This document shows, piece by piece, positions 1-11,549 of a stretch of DNA of 64,000 nt. The notes under the pieces are model-generated. The model made no database searches and was not told the DNA's origin. It saw only the letters and a program-made list of their open reading frames with translations. Origin of the DNA: Azolla caroliniana (lineage: Eukaryota; Polypodiophyta); the NCBI GenBank assembly GCA_043228905.1, contig JBHGNT010000003.1, positions 22,754,001-22,818,000 on the forward strand, read 5' to 3'. The translations under genes and the position numbers were made by a program. The number at the start of each line of letters is the position of its first letter. Position 1 is the first letter of the stretch.

Positions 1-3000
1 AAATCTACCAATATGCATCTTTCTTTCATGCTTCTTGAGTAACACACACTACTTCAACACCATCTTCAATCACACTTGAGTTTGGTTTACCATATCTTCA
101 ACCCAAACTATCATTACACATTTATATCTCAATTGCAATGTGCAACCTAATCACAAGCTTCATTAAATTCTTCAGTGTCGAGAGTCATTAATAAACTCTG
201 CATAGGTCCTAGAAGTCATGTTTGACATCTCAATAAAATGTGGGCATTTCATGTTATTATTATAAATCACTTCACCCCAAGATGTGAAGCATCCAATGCC
301 ATTACATTGTGTCCTTGATGACATCAATCACCAAATGCACCAATCTCCCACCCTTAAAGTTTGTCGATGTAATTAGGTCTTAGGTACATATGAATGCCTT
401 TCATAGTAGAAACACAAACTTATGGAAGTTGCATAAATCATAGACATAGGCACTCCAGTCTCTTACTAGCGTCTATTATGAAAATCATTTACCATGTCAC
501 ACGTTATATTGTTTTATTGGCCACCAAAAAGGAAAATTTCTTCCATTATTTCGTTTATTCAATTATCATACCCTTTTTATTAAATCTTAAGCAAATAAGA
601 AAAACTTGAAATGAACTTTAAGGACTCTGGACTTAATATATGTATGTATGAATGTACGTACGTACGTATGTATGTATGTAATATATGCTCATTCAAATGT
701 ACATCAATTTCTTGACAATCATGAATGAGTTGAGTTGCATATAAGACAAGAAAAATGGTTCAAGTTTAGGTAAGTGGGGCATCAAACATGTCTCAATCTT
801 TGTGAAATCGTCACTCTTGTCTTTGACTTTTTTGTCTTTGTCTCTATCATTATCACTATTTACTAAAAACATTCTTGGTTGCATCTCTTGTAATGAATAT
901 TTCCTATGCATTTGTTGCATATCAATTAACATAGAATATGCTACTAAACAAACATATTGCAAATTAGTGGACAATTGCTCCAGCACATATTCTATCCGCA
1001 AGTTGATGCCACATTCTTAATAATATAATTGACATTGATTGTTAAGAGCACAACATGGCACGACTAAAATATCTAAATGGGCTTTTGGGAACTATATCGA
1101 CAACTAAAATGAGTTACTTTCATTTACAGATTTTGTCTTGGCTTGCAAAATGGGACAATATGTGACCTCGTAACTCCCTTTTGCTAATGGTTTATATCAA
1201 TCATTAACAAAGAAATTAGCATTTTATTCTAAAAACTTCCTAAACTATCATATATCTATTTTTGTTTCTCTAAGTAAGACATAATTATTTTTTATTTTGG
1301 AAATGTGCATGATTTCGATTATTTTATGTGTGCATTGTAGATGCATATCAAAGGATTAAAATATTGTATCCCTCCTATTGGTCATGAAAAATGGACAAAT
1401 CTTGCACTCTTTGAATATAAACTTTAGATAGAATAGATCTTGTTATAGAGAAGCATTGATTAATTAACCTACACCATTCTTCCTTATTAAGAGGAATTGA
1501 TTTTTGCAAACCTTTAGAAGTTGTTGCATTTTATTGGAGATCATTACAAGGTGGACACATGTTGATTCTTCTTTATCTATCACAACCAATGTACATCCAT
1601 TATAAATATGTATGGGAAATAGAATTTGTGAAGTATCACGTAAGTTGTTGCATTATAAAGTGGTGTAGTTTTTCAACCTATCCTCCTTTGATAGAAGCTA
1701 ATGTATCACATTTGATTGCATAAAATCTACTGTAAATTATCTTGCAGCTAAATGACAACAATATGCCATTAATTGGCGACAAAAATTTATTGGAGCATTT
1801 CATAAATAAAATCATAAAATATTAGTGATTACAAATTGTCAATTTTCAAATCCCATATGCACAAGGTAAAAAACACTTAAGGCAGAATACATTTTACATA
1901 AAATGAACCAAACATTCAAGTGCAAGTGGTCTCAAGCATAAGCTCATACTAATCACATAACGTATCAGAAGCTATAATTACCAAAAACATAGAACACAAC
2001 TTAATGAGAGCTATGAAAAGATGATTAGAAATTAAGTTCTAGATGCCCGTGAAGGAGGCACAATAACACTCATAAAGTGTGTTTAGGGGATAACCGAACC
2101 CACAATACAAATCCTTAAGACTTTATGTGGGATTTGCATCCTTGTTGACACCGACAAATGGCCATCAAGCATGAAACATGTGTTCTAGAAGAAGATTGAA
2201 ACACTCTTAATCCTCCTCTTGAACAAGAATCTTGACTCTAAATAGTGTATATTATAAGTCAACACGGCAATGTTAATCAAAGTACCTAGTAACAATATTA
2301 ATTTCATACAACGAATCAGATTAATAATCAGCTAAATTTAAGTAAGTCTTCAAACCTCACGAGGAATCCTTATTCCTATATTCTTTATAAATAAAAAGGT
2401 TAACTTTTTCTTTAAGATATGGATTATATTCTATGGTCTATTTATAAAGGAAAAGTGAATGCTTTAGGATTTAAATAATGAACCTTTTACATACTATTTG
2501 TACTTTGTCATACAAAATCACTCTGGAGTACACATAATAGAGCCCACAATGCCCTACATTTTGAGGAAGACCTCTCCTCTCCACACTTTTTTTGCAATCA
2601 AGCAATTGAGGGTTTCACGGCCATCCACCAATTCTTTGCCAAGCCATAGTTCAATGCACGTCTTACCTCACTTCTCCAAGTTTGACAAACTTGCCACTGT
2701 CTTTTAGGAGCATATACATATGCTCTTTATTGAAGCATTGAAGACAACCTAGAATATATCAACATTCTTCTTCTTTACCATTTCTCTCTACTTTGTGTCC
2801 ACGGCTTTGGTTTCTACAATTTCTCTTTAGCTTCTATGTAGCTAAAGTTAACACATTCCACCTATCGCGTTGTTTTATGTGTATGTGTGTCCAACTAGAA
2901 GAGACGGGTTTTCACTTTGGGAGCCAAAGCTTTGTCGTCCACCTCATATAAGGTAGAGACCACCTTAAGCACCCTTATCTATGGTACGAGTTGATCCCAA

Positions 3001-3179
3001 TAAATGGGTTATTGATTGATGGTCTTCAAGAAGTAGACTAAGCTAAAAGTTGGATTAGCAATTGTAAAGAACTAAGTTATGCGAGCATCTTGTCCTGTCG
3101 TGGGAGCTGACTTTATGTTGTGCCAGTTGTAGAGAACCCCTCATAGAAAGTCTAAGGTTTACGTTTGCCATACGATCCT
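1..3179. other. Intergenic DNA, copy A
   Basis: I see no gene here. Short open frames lack motifs and none continues through splice sites. The first 250 bases or so look like a decayed member of a dispersed repeat also seen near 21464-21720 and 47886-48190. A tetranucleotide tract of TATG/TACG units lies at about 642-681. Confidence 0.6.
642..681. repeat. TATG/TACG microsatellite
   Basis: A run of four-base units that changes from TATG to TACG and back. It has the same length in copy B at 48841-48880, unlike the GA tracts. Confidence 0.85.
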
Positions 3180-3204
3180 TCTAAATGTAGGATGCATGGT
3201 CAAC

Positions 3205-3312
<108 letters not shown>

Positions 3313-3616
3313 AGTGGGTGACCATATTCCATTGTCACACACCCATTGTAAGTAGTGTTTTTTACACATATTTATTTATATAATTGTGTGTTTTTACCAA
3401 AGAGAGAGAGAGAGAGAGAGAGAATGGTATTTGAGAGTTTTGATCAAATGAGGGGCATATGGGGAATTTTGTGAAGGTGAGGGGTAGTTTCTGGGAATTC
3501 CGAATTTGTACTAAACTCGTACAATAATATCCTTCCTGTGCATAAAATCAACGTACGTAGTAGGGTCTACAAGAAGAGGCAACAGAGAGCACACACTGCT
3601 CTGTTTCTCCTTCTCC

Positions 3617-3622
3617 TATAAA
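3617..3622 (+). promoter_or_regulatory. Candidate TATA box, SRPBCC-like gene copy A
   Basis: TATAAA lies 63 bp before the start codon, after a pyrimidine-rich stretch. If used, transcription would start near 3645-3655 and the leader would be very short, possibly too short to include the upstream ATG at 3642. Copy B has the same sequence. Confidence 0.5.
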
Positions 3623-3641
3623 GACACGCCCACACACAGAC

Positions 3642-3680
3642 ATGGCGGTGAGGATGATGATCGCCTACCTCTCCTTCTAA
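3642..3680 (+). other. Upstream ORF overlapping the main start (TAATG), copy A
   Basis: A 12-codon frame starts MAVRMM, holds three in-frame ATGs, and ends in TAA whose last A is the first base of the main ATG. If it lies in the mRNA, it would favour reinitiation or leaky scanning. Whether it is transcribed depends on the start site. It is identical in copy B at 51797-51835. Confidence 0.55.
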
Positions 3681-4974
3681 TGGAGAGAAGCATAGGATCT
3701 CAGAACCTGCCTTCGATGTCCAAATATGGCGATATACAATCCTTCCTTATGGCATCATCATCATCATCATCTTCTTCTTCTTCTTCTCCAATCGAAGGAT
3801 TAGCGGATTCATGGAAGCTTCCGGAGATCACAGTTACACAGAGGAATGGTTCATCCTGCCAGATCTATTCTCGTTTCTCTGTTCCTGTCCCTCCAGACGA
3901 TGTCTTTGATCTCATCATTGATCCAGAGAACAAACGCGTCTTCAAGAATATCAAGGTAACTCTATAATCTATTTTTTCTTTTCTTTTCTTTTGGCTTTTC
4001 TATTTCTTTTTTCTCCGTTTCTCTGTATACGTATTGCCAGAATTGGCCCCCTGAAGTTTTTAGTTATTTCTCCAAATGCCCCTGACTTTTCTCATTATTT
4101 CCCAAAATGCCATGGCTTGATCTCCCAAGCGAAACGAGAGAGAGAGAGAGAAATGTGAGTTGACTTGTCCTCGAAATTTCGCTATTTCACCAAATGCCCT
4201 TGGGCAAACCCTAGTAGAGTGAGAGAGAGCGAGAGAGAGGAAAAGGGAAATAATTGACCATATTATTGATTGAATAACACATATCCGTTCGGGAAATTAA
4301 TAGTGTGTCTCGGAAAACAACAAAAAGTCGAGGGGTTACATTCTGGGAACTATAAATGTATCCTTGTAGCGAACAAATTCTTGTCCTTATAATCATGGGA
4401 TGTTCGTCTTAATTTATGGGCTTAGACCAACTCATCGTGTTGTCTCTAGGAAGTTAAAAACCGGAAAGTTGTCCATGACGATGGAAACAAGCAAATCGTT
4501 GAAATGGAGCAAGTGGGAAGTATCTTCTCATCCCAACTCCGAGTGGAACAAAATCGTGAGCAACATACAGTCAGTTCTCTTCCCTTTTCACTACTCTCAC
4601 TATTGTTTAGTCCTACATTTTAATCTAGATCATGAATGTTTCATAAATATACTCATTTGCAGATGGTTTTCGACCTATTGAAACAAGGGACGATGAAGAA
4701 ATTCTCAGGTTCATGGAAGATAGATCCATTCAATGCTAGTTCTAGCGATGACAATTATAATCAAAGCCCTCTCAACATTGGCCAAATAGGATCCTTAATA
4801 ACATTCAATCAAGTTGTGGAACCAGCTATTGTGACCCCTTGGCCATTGAAAGGACTTGTAAAAGGTGTCACTACAAAGTTTATTAAAGAGTTATTGGGAG
4901 ATCTACAATGTGAATGTATGCATATAGCACGATCGAAGAGAAGTGACTGTAAGTTTGACCCAAAAGGTGGCTAG
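3680..4974 (+). CDS. SRPBCC (START/polyketide-cyclase-like, DUF220-like) protein, copy A, 24-bp internal deletion
   Basis: Three exons join in phase 0: 3680-3955, 4450-4569 and 4663-4974, giving 235 residues. Donors are GTAACT and GTCAGT; acceptors are CTAG and GCAG. Residues 1-40 hold a Ser run coded by TCA/TCT repeats. The conserved core follows: SWKLPEITVTQRNGSS, FSVPVPPDDVFDLI.DPENKRVFKNIK, DDGNKQIVEMEQV, and MKKFSGSWKID in exon 3. It is a clear paralogue of the minus-strand gene at 45647-47491. Against that gene, exon 2 lacks eight codons (AGWRFLVF), the Trp-bearing strand typical of this family. Plant relatives are annotated as polyketide cyclase/dehydrase and lipid transport superfamily; ligand and reaction are unknown. 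The deletion keeps the frame, so this may be a weakened, altered or dying gene. Exon structure is my reading from splice consensus and the paralogue. Confidence 0.85.
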
Positions 4975-7900
4975 TCTCCTTGATATCGACACAAAAAAGT
5001 TACATGTATAATAGCATATTTTTGTGATTTATATTCTTTTTTAATGTTCATTCTTTCAGCTTTAATGGAAATAGGATCTATGGATGTCACTAGATAGTCG
5101 ATACATGATGTTTTACTACTCTTCTTTGATAATGTTGAATTTTAGGTTTTCACCCATATGTTTTAATTACAAGAGTGTTTGTCAAAACATGGAGAAGTGC
5201 ATAATAGGGTAACTAAATCTTTGAGCTAGGTATCATAGAGGCATGTTGAGCTATATTATGTTGTCCATTCTTTAGTTTATTGGATCATCCCATGTTCTAG
5301 TATATGCATGCGTTAGTATATTTGTGAAATATTAGAATATGGGCGTAAAGCTACAAACATGAAAGGATTGACCAACATTTTTCATGGAACATGTTTCCAA
5401 GAGAACTGTAATGTTGTAGCACATTTGCGTTAGGAAATGACACATTTGTGTAGCACATACAATTAACAAAATAGTTTTCAAACAAGAATACACAAGGTAA
5501 AGAAAACTTGTATTCTCTATTGTATCATCCACAAATATGCACATTTGAACACTATATATTATCTAAAGGGTCCATGAATGATGATGGCAAGAAAATGATC
5601 TAATGGGTAAATGTTGCATCCCCCTAGAAATGATTGTGAATGAGACCAAACCTTCAAAATGATTTTTGAAACTATATATTTGTATATGTTTGGAAACCAA
5701 AACAAAGATTGCTCTTGAGTTGATGGATAAAAGTTCTTGTTGATAGACAAGTGAATAATTGTTTCAGATCTTTTGCAACAAAAAGAGATGGGTTCACTAC
5801 AAGAGATTGAATTGTCTCCTTTTCTCTAGGATCCACACTTAGTTATCTCCACAAGAACCCCATTTGTTTGAGCAATATACTTCAAACCCAAAGTTTAATA
5901 AGTTTTTTTTTTCACCATGCGTTAGATTTGGTGATTTGTTATAAATAATTTCCATGAGCTTGTACTAGAGGAGGGGGAAGAATTTTGTAGATGTAATGAG
6001 CTACTAGTGCACTGTGCAACCATCTTAATTCATGTGTTTCCTCGATTCAATTGCCAGTAAGAAAAACCTATTTAATGCTTCTATTGGCTGCATGTGGGTA
6101 AATGAAGTTTATGACTATTGGTTTCTCTTGCATGTTCACACACAATGCTTCACTCAAGATTTAAGTCACCTTGTATTTTTGTTATCCTAGTCAAGGCCTC
6201 ACATATCAATGTGAGCCTATTGTGGACATCAAGACAGAATCCCTACATTTGATATGTGTTTTGTAGGGCCAAGTAATACACTACTCAATGATGAAAGATC
6301 TTAGGTCTTTTTCTTTCGTTTTTTCCAAAAAAAGATATTAGGTCTTGTATGAGTAGCGCGCTCCATCTTTGGTTAGAATATACTTTGACTCTATGTGTTA
6401 TTGATATGCATTATTTCTACATTGTTGAAATTCTTGAAATAATAAACTATGAAATCATATGGAATTCTTAGTGTGGCCTCTTGTTTGTACCGTTCATTCT
6501 ATGTAATTAAAGTTGCTGTAGTTTGATATTTTATATTCCAATATTGCCAAACATCCATTATACTCATGGACCTCCATATACTATCATTACCTAAACTATA
6601 GCTCAAATTTAATTTTCGAACAACTTATTTGCGAGTTTTGTTATGTTAGTTGTCCCTTCCTTCTTAGGTATCATACAAAATTCCAAATCTACCTTGTCAT
6701 TCTCTAACATCACATGCCACTAACCAATTTGGGGAGTTTATCTACTTGAGAGTTATGCCATGTATGTACAACTACCAATATGTATAATTTGTCCTTTACG
6801 CTAAAGTATTTCACTAATTTATTAGACAACTCTTTCATATGAAAATTTCCAATAACCAAGTTCCACATCTAACTCGAGCTAATTGCTAATTAAGAGAAAC
6901 ATGTGTACGTCTTTGAGGAATGGGCTTGAACTTTAGTGCCTTCGCCGCTTCCTCAATGTTTACCCTATACTCAACACGACGTCTCTTCTTTTCATATCTC
7001 TAAACTAGATGACCATTAACGAAGTTTCATATTATTCCTAAAACATTCCCCATATCCAAATAGTTTCATGGATATCCAACTTTCATATCATCATCTACTA
7101 CCACATAAATTTAGACATTGATGAACTCTTTGCATGCAAGAAAACCACTATGGGAGTTGGGTGGTTTGACAAGTAGTCAAAAGAGTAGAAAATCATGAAC
7201 TAAGATGGATCGTACAATGTTTTGTGTCATCTTTTTAAGTCGAGCTTTTTACATGGAAATAATAATGGCTAGTTTATATTAGATGTCTGCATTATAATGA
7301 CGATAAAATACGAACTACTTCTAAAGGTTGTGCTTATATATTTATTATCATTCCTTCTATCCAATCACATTAGTGAACACACCCTTACATATGCAAATAT
7401 TAGTGACCTACCCTCACCTATGTTATGTGTGCATAACATTTATTCAATGTCCCAGTGCACCCATCATTTCTTAAACATACCTCTATTGTTTTTTTAATTT
7501 CCTTAGAAGCTATGGTTCATGATACAATTGGAGAACAAATGATGTATTTCCTTGTTGTGTCAAATGATTTCTTACATTATGTATGTTATTCACTTAAAGT
7601 TGTAACTTATGGCAAAATTCCTCATTAAGTTTCCTTAGGATGTTAAAGAGAGATCTATTTGTCTTGTACTTATACTTTGAAAAAAGTTTGTGGTTGTCAT
7701 TTAGTCCTATAATGAATCTATCCCTCGATGTGATGGTTGTAAATGATGCATACTTTCGAGAATGATCTTATGAATAATACTTTTTATGTTTGACAATGAT
7801 CTCATGGGGAGAGAGAGCATTTTGGTAAGGTTTTCCGACAAAGACAAGAAGATGCAATTGTCACATAGTGCAAGTTGTCCGATTTGAACCCCAATGCTCA

Positions 7901-8564
7901 TAGGGGTTTAGTAAAAATACTACTTACCACTTGCATACAACCTCAACTTCATGAATGGATGATATTTTTGAACATTGGGGCAATTTAGGAATCTCATAGA
8001 AAATAATGGGTATTTGGGTAATGTCATATTATTTACATATACGGAAGTAATGAATGGGAAGGTAAAGGGTTCAAACTAAAAGGTACTACTAAAAACATCC
8101 CGTTCGTTAAGTATCCAACACTCAACACACTGGTTGTGGAGATTGTGTGCCAACAGGCGAAACCAAGCTCAACCAACTAGTGCTCAACCAACACACTGGT
8201 TGTGGAGATTGTACGAAAAAGGGGAATAAAACAAACCAAATAGGAAACAATGTAGGTCAATGGGCAACCTAGTGTCAAAGGGAGATGCTTGCATTGTAAA
8301 AAGCTATAAAAGCCACCTTTTGGTGACTTTTGTAGCTCTTCTTGATTCTTAGGATTTCTCCTTTCTATTAGTGCACTAAGAGCTCCTTTTCTATCTCCCT
8401 AATCCTTCATTGCAGTTAAGAGAGATCAGTGTTAAGAACTAAGTAAGCTGAACCCTAATCTCCTCTTCTTGTATGGTGCTAAACTTCTATATAATAGGAA
8501 GTGATGTTAATAATATATATCTTCTTATTCTCACATTCTTGTTTATGTGTAAGAGAGATTAAAG

Positions 8565-8566
<2 letters not shown>
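4975..8566. other. Intergenic DNA, copy A
   Basis: No gene recognised. Short frames on both strands are unsupported. A 23-bp sequence containing CACTGGTTGTGG occurs twice, near 8125 and 8190. A TATA-like CTATAAAAG at about 8304, followed by a pyrimidine-rich leader, resembles an LTR or gene promoter, but no matching element could be delimited. Confidence 0.55.

Positions 8567-8634
<68 letters not shown>
8567..8634. repeat. GA microsatellite, copy A
   Basis: About 66 bp of GA. The copy B counterpart (about 56721-56755) is 34 bp shorter and has a GGGA interruption. It is one of two GA tracts that changed length between the copies. Confidence 0.95.
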
Positions 8635-8636
<2 letters not shown>

Positions 8637-8756
8637 AATAATAATAGGTAAAAACTAAGCAACATAGAACCTCGAAGGTGCTAGGGAGGATGGAAAGACT
8701 AAGAGGGACACAACGTAAGGAACTTAAAGACATCAAAAGTTTCCTCAAGTTGAAAG

Positions 8757-8905
8757 ATTGGGAGAGTCGAAAGCTCCTAAGTGTCGAATGCTCAAGGAGT
8801 CAAAAGCTCTGAAGAGTCGATGCTTCAAGGAGTCAAAAGCTTGGAGAGTCGAAAGATCCTAAGAGTTGAAAGCTCTTAAGAGTGGAATGATCTGACTAGT
8901 CGAAG
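8757..8905. repeat. Degenerate minisatellite with GAGTCGAAAGCTC core
   Basis: The motif GAGTCGAAAGCTCCTAA and variants (GAGTCAAAAGCTC, GAGTTGAAAGCTC) recur about seven times at irregular spacing of roughly 17-30 bp. Copy B carries the same array at about 56878-57026. No coding meaning was found. Confidence 0.75.
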
Positions 8906-8999
8906 GGTGCAACGTGTTCCTCTGCTTTCCCCTCTCACTCTCGCATAGTAGACCAATGATAATTGTTTAAGATTAGCCTTGGAAACAAGAGATTAGCAT

Positions 9000-9253
9000 T
9001 GTTGAGAATCAAAATCAACTTCCCTAGTGTGGGAACACACCTTAGTAATACTCAAGTGTGTGAACACCACACCTCCTAGTATAGTAACTAGTGTGTCATA
9101 GAACTGTAAAGTTCTATGAATATTTAGTAGATAGTTAAGTCTCCACCTCTTTTGTTAGTGGTGGTTGTAGTGAGAGAACATAGAGAGAACGTGACTACAT
9201 AAGCACATTCTCCTCCTCTTTGTAACAATTGGTTCATTCTTACTCCTTGTTAA
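9000..9253 (+). repeat. Truncated 5' LTR, decayed copia element, copy A
   Basis: It aligns with the first part of the 3' LTR at 11137 onward up to CTCCTTGTTAA, then jumps directly into integrase sequence. About 150 bp of LTR end and the primer site are missing. Confidence 0.88.
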
Positions 9254-9257
9254 CGAA

Positions 9258-11136
9258 GTTGAAAATGCAACCGATCGACATGTCTTATGCCTTTGATCTG
9301 ACGGCGGCAAGGATTATTTCTCCGATGCCTTCACAACATACCTTCAACAAGAAGGAATTCAATGGGAATTCACCTCTTGACACACACCTTAGCAAAACGG
9401 AGTAGTCAAGCGAAAGAACCGGCATATACTCAAGGTGGCAAGGGCAATGATGAATCAGAGACATCTGCCGAAATCTTACTGGGATGAAGTGGTGAACACG
9501 ATTGTCTATCTAATGAATCAATGCACGATATTACCCCCCACGAGAAGTTCTATGGAAAGAAGTTGGAGTTATCCCACGTAAGGATATTCACCTCTATCAC
9601 ATTCATACATATTCCCGATGGAAAGCGGGAAAAGCTGGATCCAAAATTGAATAAGTGTATCCTCGTGGGGTACTCGCTCAAACAAAAGGGGTATAAGTGT
9701 TTCAATTCCTCTACCATGAAGGTACGAGTGAGTAGGGATGTCGTATTCAATGAATCAACATCTTGGTACTCGGTCGACTCAGCTCCATCCGATCCAATCG
9801 AAACCAATTTCGATATAGACTCGGAGGAGAATGATCGACTAAGGCTCACACCAGAGGAGAGTTCAATCTCAACCAGATTGAGTGGACCGCAAGAGCCACT
9901 AAGCGACCATAGCACATTGCGGCCAAGTCCGAAATCAGACAAAGGAAAGGCTAAAATGCCTTAGTATGAAGACTCAGATGAAAACGAATCGGCTCACCAA
10001 CTTGACAATGAGTATGGTGGATTGGATGTGCCTATATGAGGACAATAGGAGCCAAGAAAGCGTTAACGAAGACAAGTGAACAACCACGTCGGTCCACCTG
10101 AGAAAAGAACGTAGTTAGCCGATTTGGCTACAACGACTACATTGCATATCATTATGCATTCATGATGAAGGTGGCGACAGTCTGAGAGCTGAAAAAAATT
10201 TCCGAGCCATGAAGGACCTGCGATTGGTTGGAACAATGAATGAGGAGATGCAAGCACTCTCCATAAACGAGACATGGAATCTCATCCCCTCTTCGCTCCA
10301 TCAAAAGGCAATAGGATGCCGATGGATATTCAAAGTGAAGCATAGTGCTGACGACACCGTTAATTAGTATAAGTCCCAGTTGGTGGCAAAAGAGTATTTG
10401 TAGACACATTGGGTCAATTACGAAGAGACCTTTGCCCTGGTGGTAAAGTTGACTACCATTCGAACCGTGATCATGCTTGCATCAGCAAAATAGTGGCACT
10501 TCCATCAGATGGCGTCAAGAATGCCTTTCTCCAAGGAGAATTAGATGAGGAGGTGTACATGGTACAACCACCCGGATTCAAGTTGAGTACGCATATGACT
10601 ACTGTCTGCCGACTTAAAAAGCCTCCCTACGGCCTCAAGCAAGCACCTAGAGCTTGACATTCGAAGATAACCCAATATCTTCATCAAATCAGCTTCAAAA
10701 TGTCCAAGTACTATGACAATTCTAGGTTCATTCAGAACGACTCCAGAGGACAACTATTCATCATAATTTATGTGAACGACTTGGTCATTGGAGGAGAACA
10801 CATCAAGGATATCGAACGTACCAAGACGCTACTCTCCGGACGATTCAAAATCAAAGACATGTAGGAGTTCCATTACTTTCTAGGGATAGAAGTAATTTGG
10901 ATTCCTGATGGCATCATGATCTCCTAGCGACACTATATCCTCAATCTTCTTTACAGGTTTGGGATGATAGTGTGTAAGCCTGTCGCTACCCCTCTCGATC
11001 GAAACCTAAAGCTAGATGCTGAGTCTGGCACAAAAGAGTGTGAGTCGGCAATAGACAGCTGGAGTAGACTTGAAGCCAACTCGAAGACCAGTCCGAACCA
11101 ACTATTCGGCGATTGGAAATTGCGTTTGAAGGGGTA
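9258..11136 (+). pseudogene. copia pol remnant (integrase end and reverse transcriptase), copy A
   Basis: Integrase sequence begins in the core (SDGGKDYFSDAF at about 9298). It runs through the PHEKFYGKKLELSHVRIF region (open 9521-9964) and a C-terminal block with VRVSRDVVFNEST. Reverse transcriptase follows from about 10230 (MNEEMQAL, ETWNLIPSS, GCRWIFKVK), with in-frame stops and shifts. VYMVQPPGF and YGLKQAPRA are still readable. The catalytic YVDD box reads YVND at about 10769, so the active site is broken as well as the frame. It ends after the ATPLDRNLKLD region, where RNase H should begin. Confidence 0.9.
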
Positions 11137-11544
11137 TGTTAAGAATCAAACACAACTTCCCTAATGCGGGAACACCTTAGTATACTCAAGTGTGTGAACA
11201 CCACACCTCTTAGTATAGTAACAATGTGTGTCATACAACTTTAAAGTTCTATGACACATATTTAGTATATAGTTAAGTCTCCATCTCTTTTGTTAGTGGT
11301 GGTTGTAGTGAGAGAACATGGAGAGAAGGTGACTACATAAGCACCTTCTCCTCCTCTTTGTAATTGTTGGTTCATTTTTACTCCTTGTTAATACAATTTT
11401 TTAATTGTTTTCTGTATATCGCGTGTTCTCTCTCTCTCATATTTGACCTCCAAAGACAATAATATAATCTATCCATCTATCTCTCGACTACACACACACA
11501 TACATACACCTTCTGCTGCACAGAATCACACTCGATTCTTTACA
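11137..11544 (+). repeat. 3' LTR of decayed copia element, copy A
   Basis: 408 bp from TGTTAAGAATC to TTCTTTACA, followed by the target-site copy AGCAT. Near 11438-11483 it carries TTTGACCTCCAAAGAC and a TCTATC run. That block is absent from the related LTR at 15991 but recurs near 21688, so it is an added block. Confidence 0.9.
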
Positions 11545-11549
11545 AGCAT

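Larger units (their letters stand above)
9000..11544 (+). mobile_element. Decayed Ty1-copia LTR retrotransposon with internal deletion, copy A
   Basis: A 5-bp target-site duplication AGCAT flanks it at 8995-8999 and 11545-11549. The 5' LTR starts TGTTGAGAATC at 9000 but stops near 9253; the 3' LTR is 11137-11544 (408 bp, TGTTAAGAATC to TTCTTTACA). Lost are the end of the 5' LTR, primer site, gag, protease and the first part of integrase; RNase H is also missing. What remains is the integrase second half and part of reverse transcriptase, with many stops. It is a member of the TGTTGAGAATC LTR group, like the element at 15991. Its presence in both copies at the same site shows insertion before the duplication or allele split. 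Confidence 0.93.

Noticed and set aside
8100-8500. Promoter or LTR from CTATAAAAG with CT-rich leader
   Set aside because: No paired LTR, primer site or downstream coding sequence could be found, so it was noted only in the intergenic entry.
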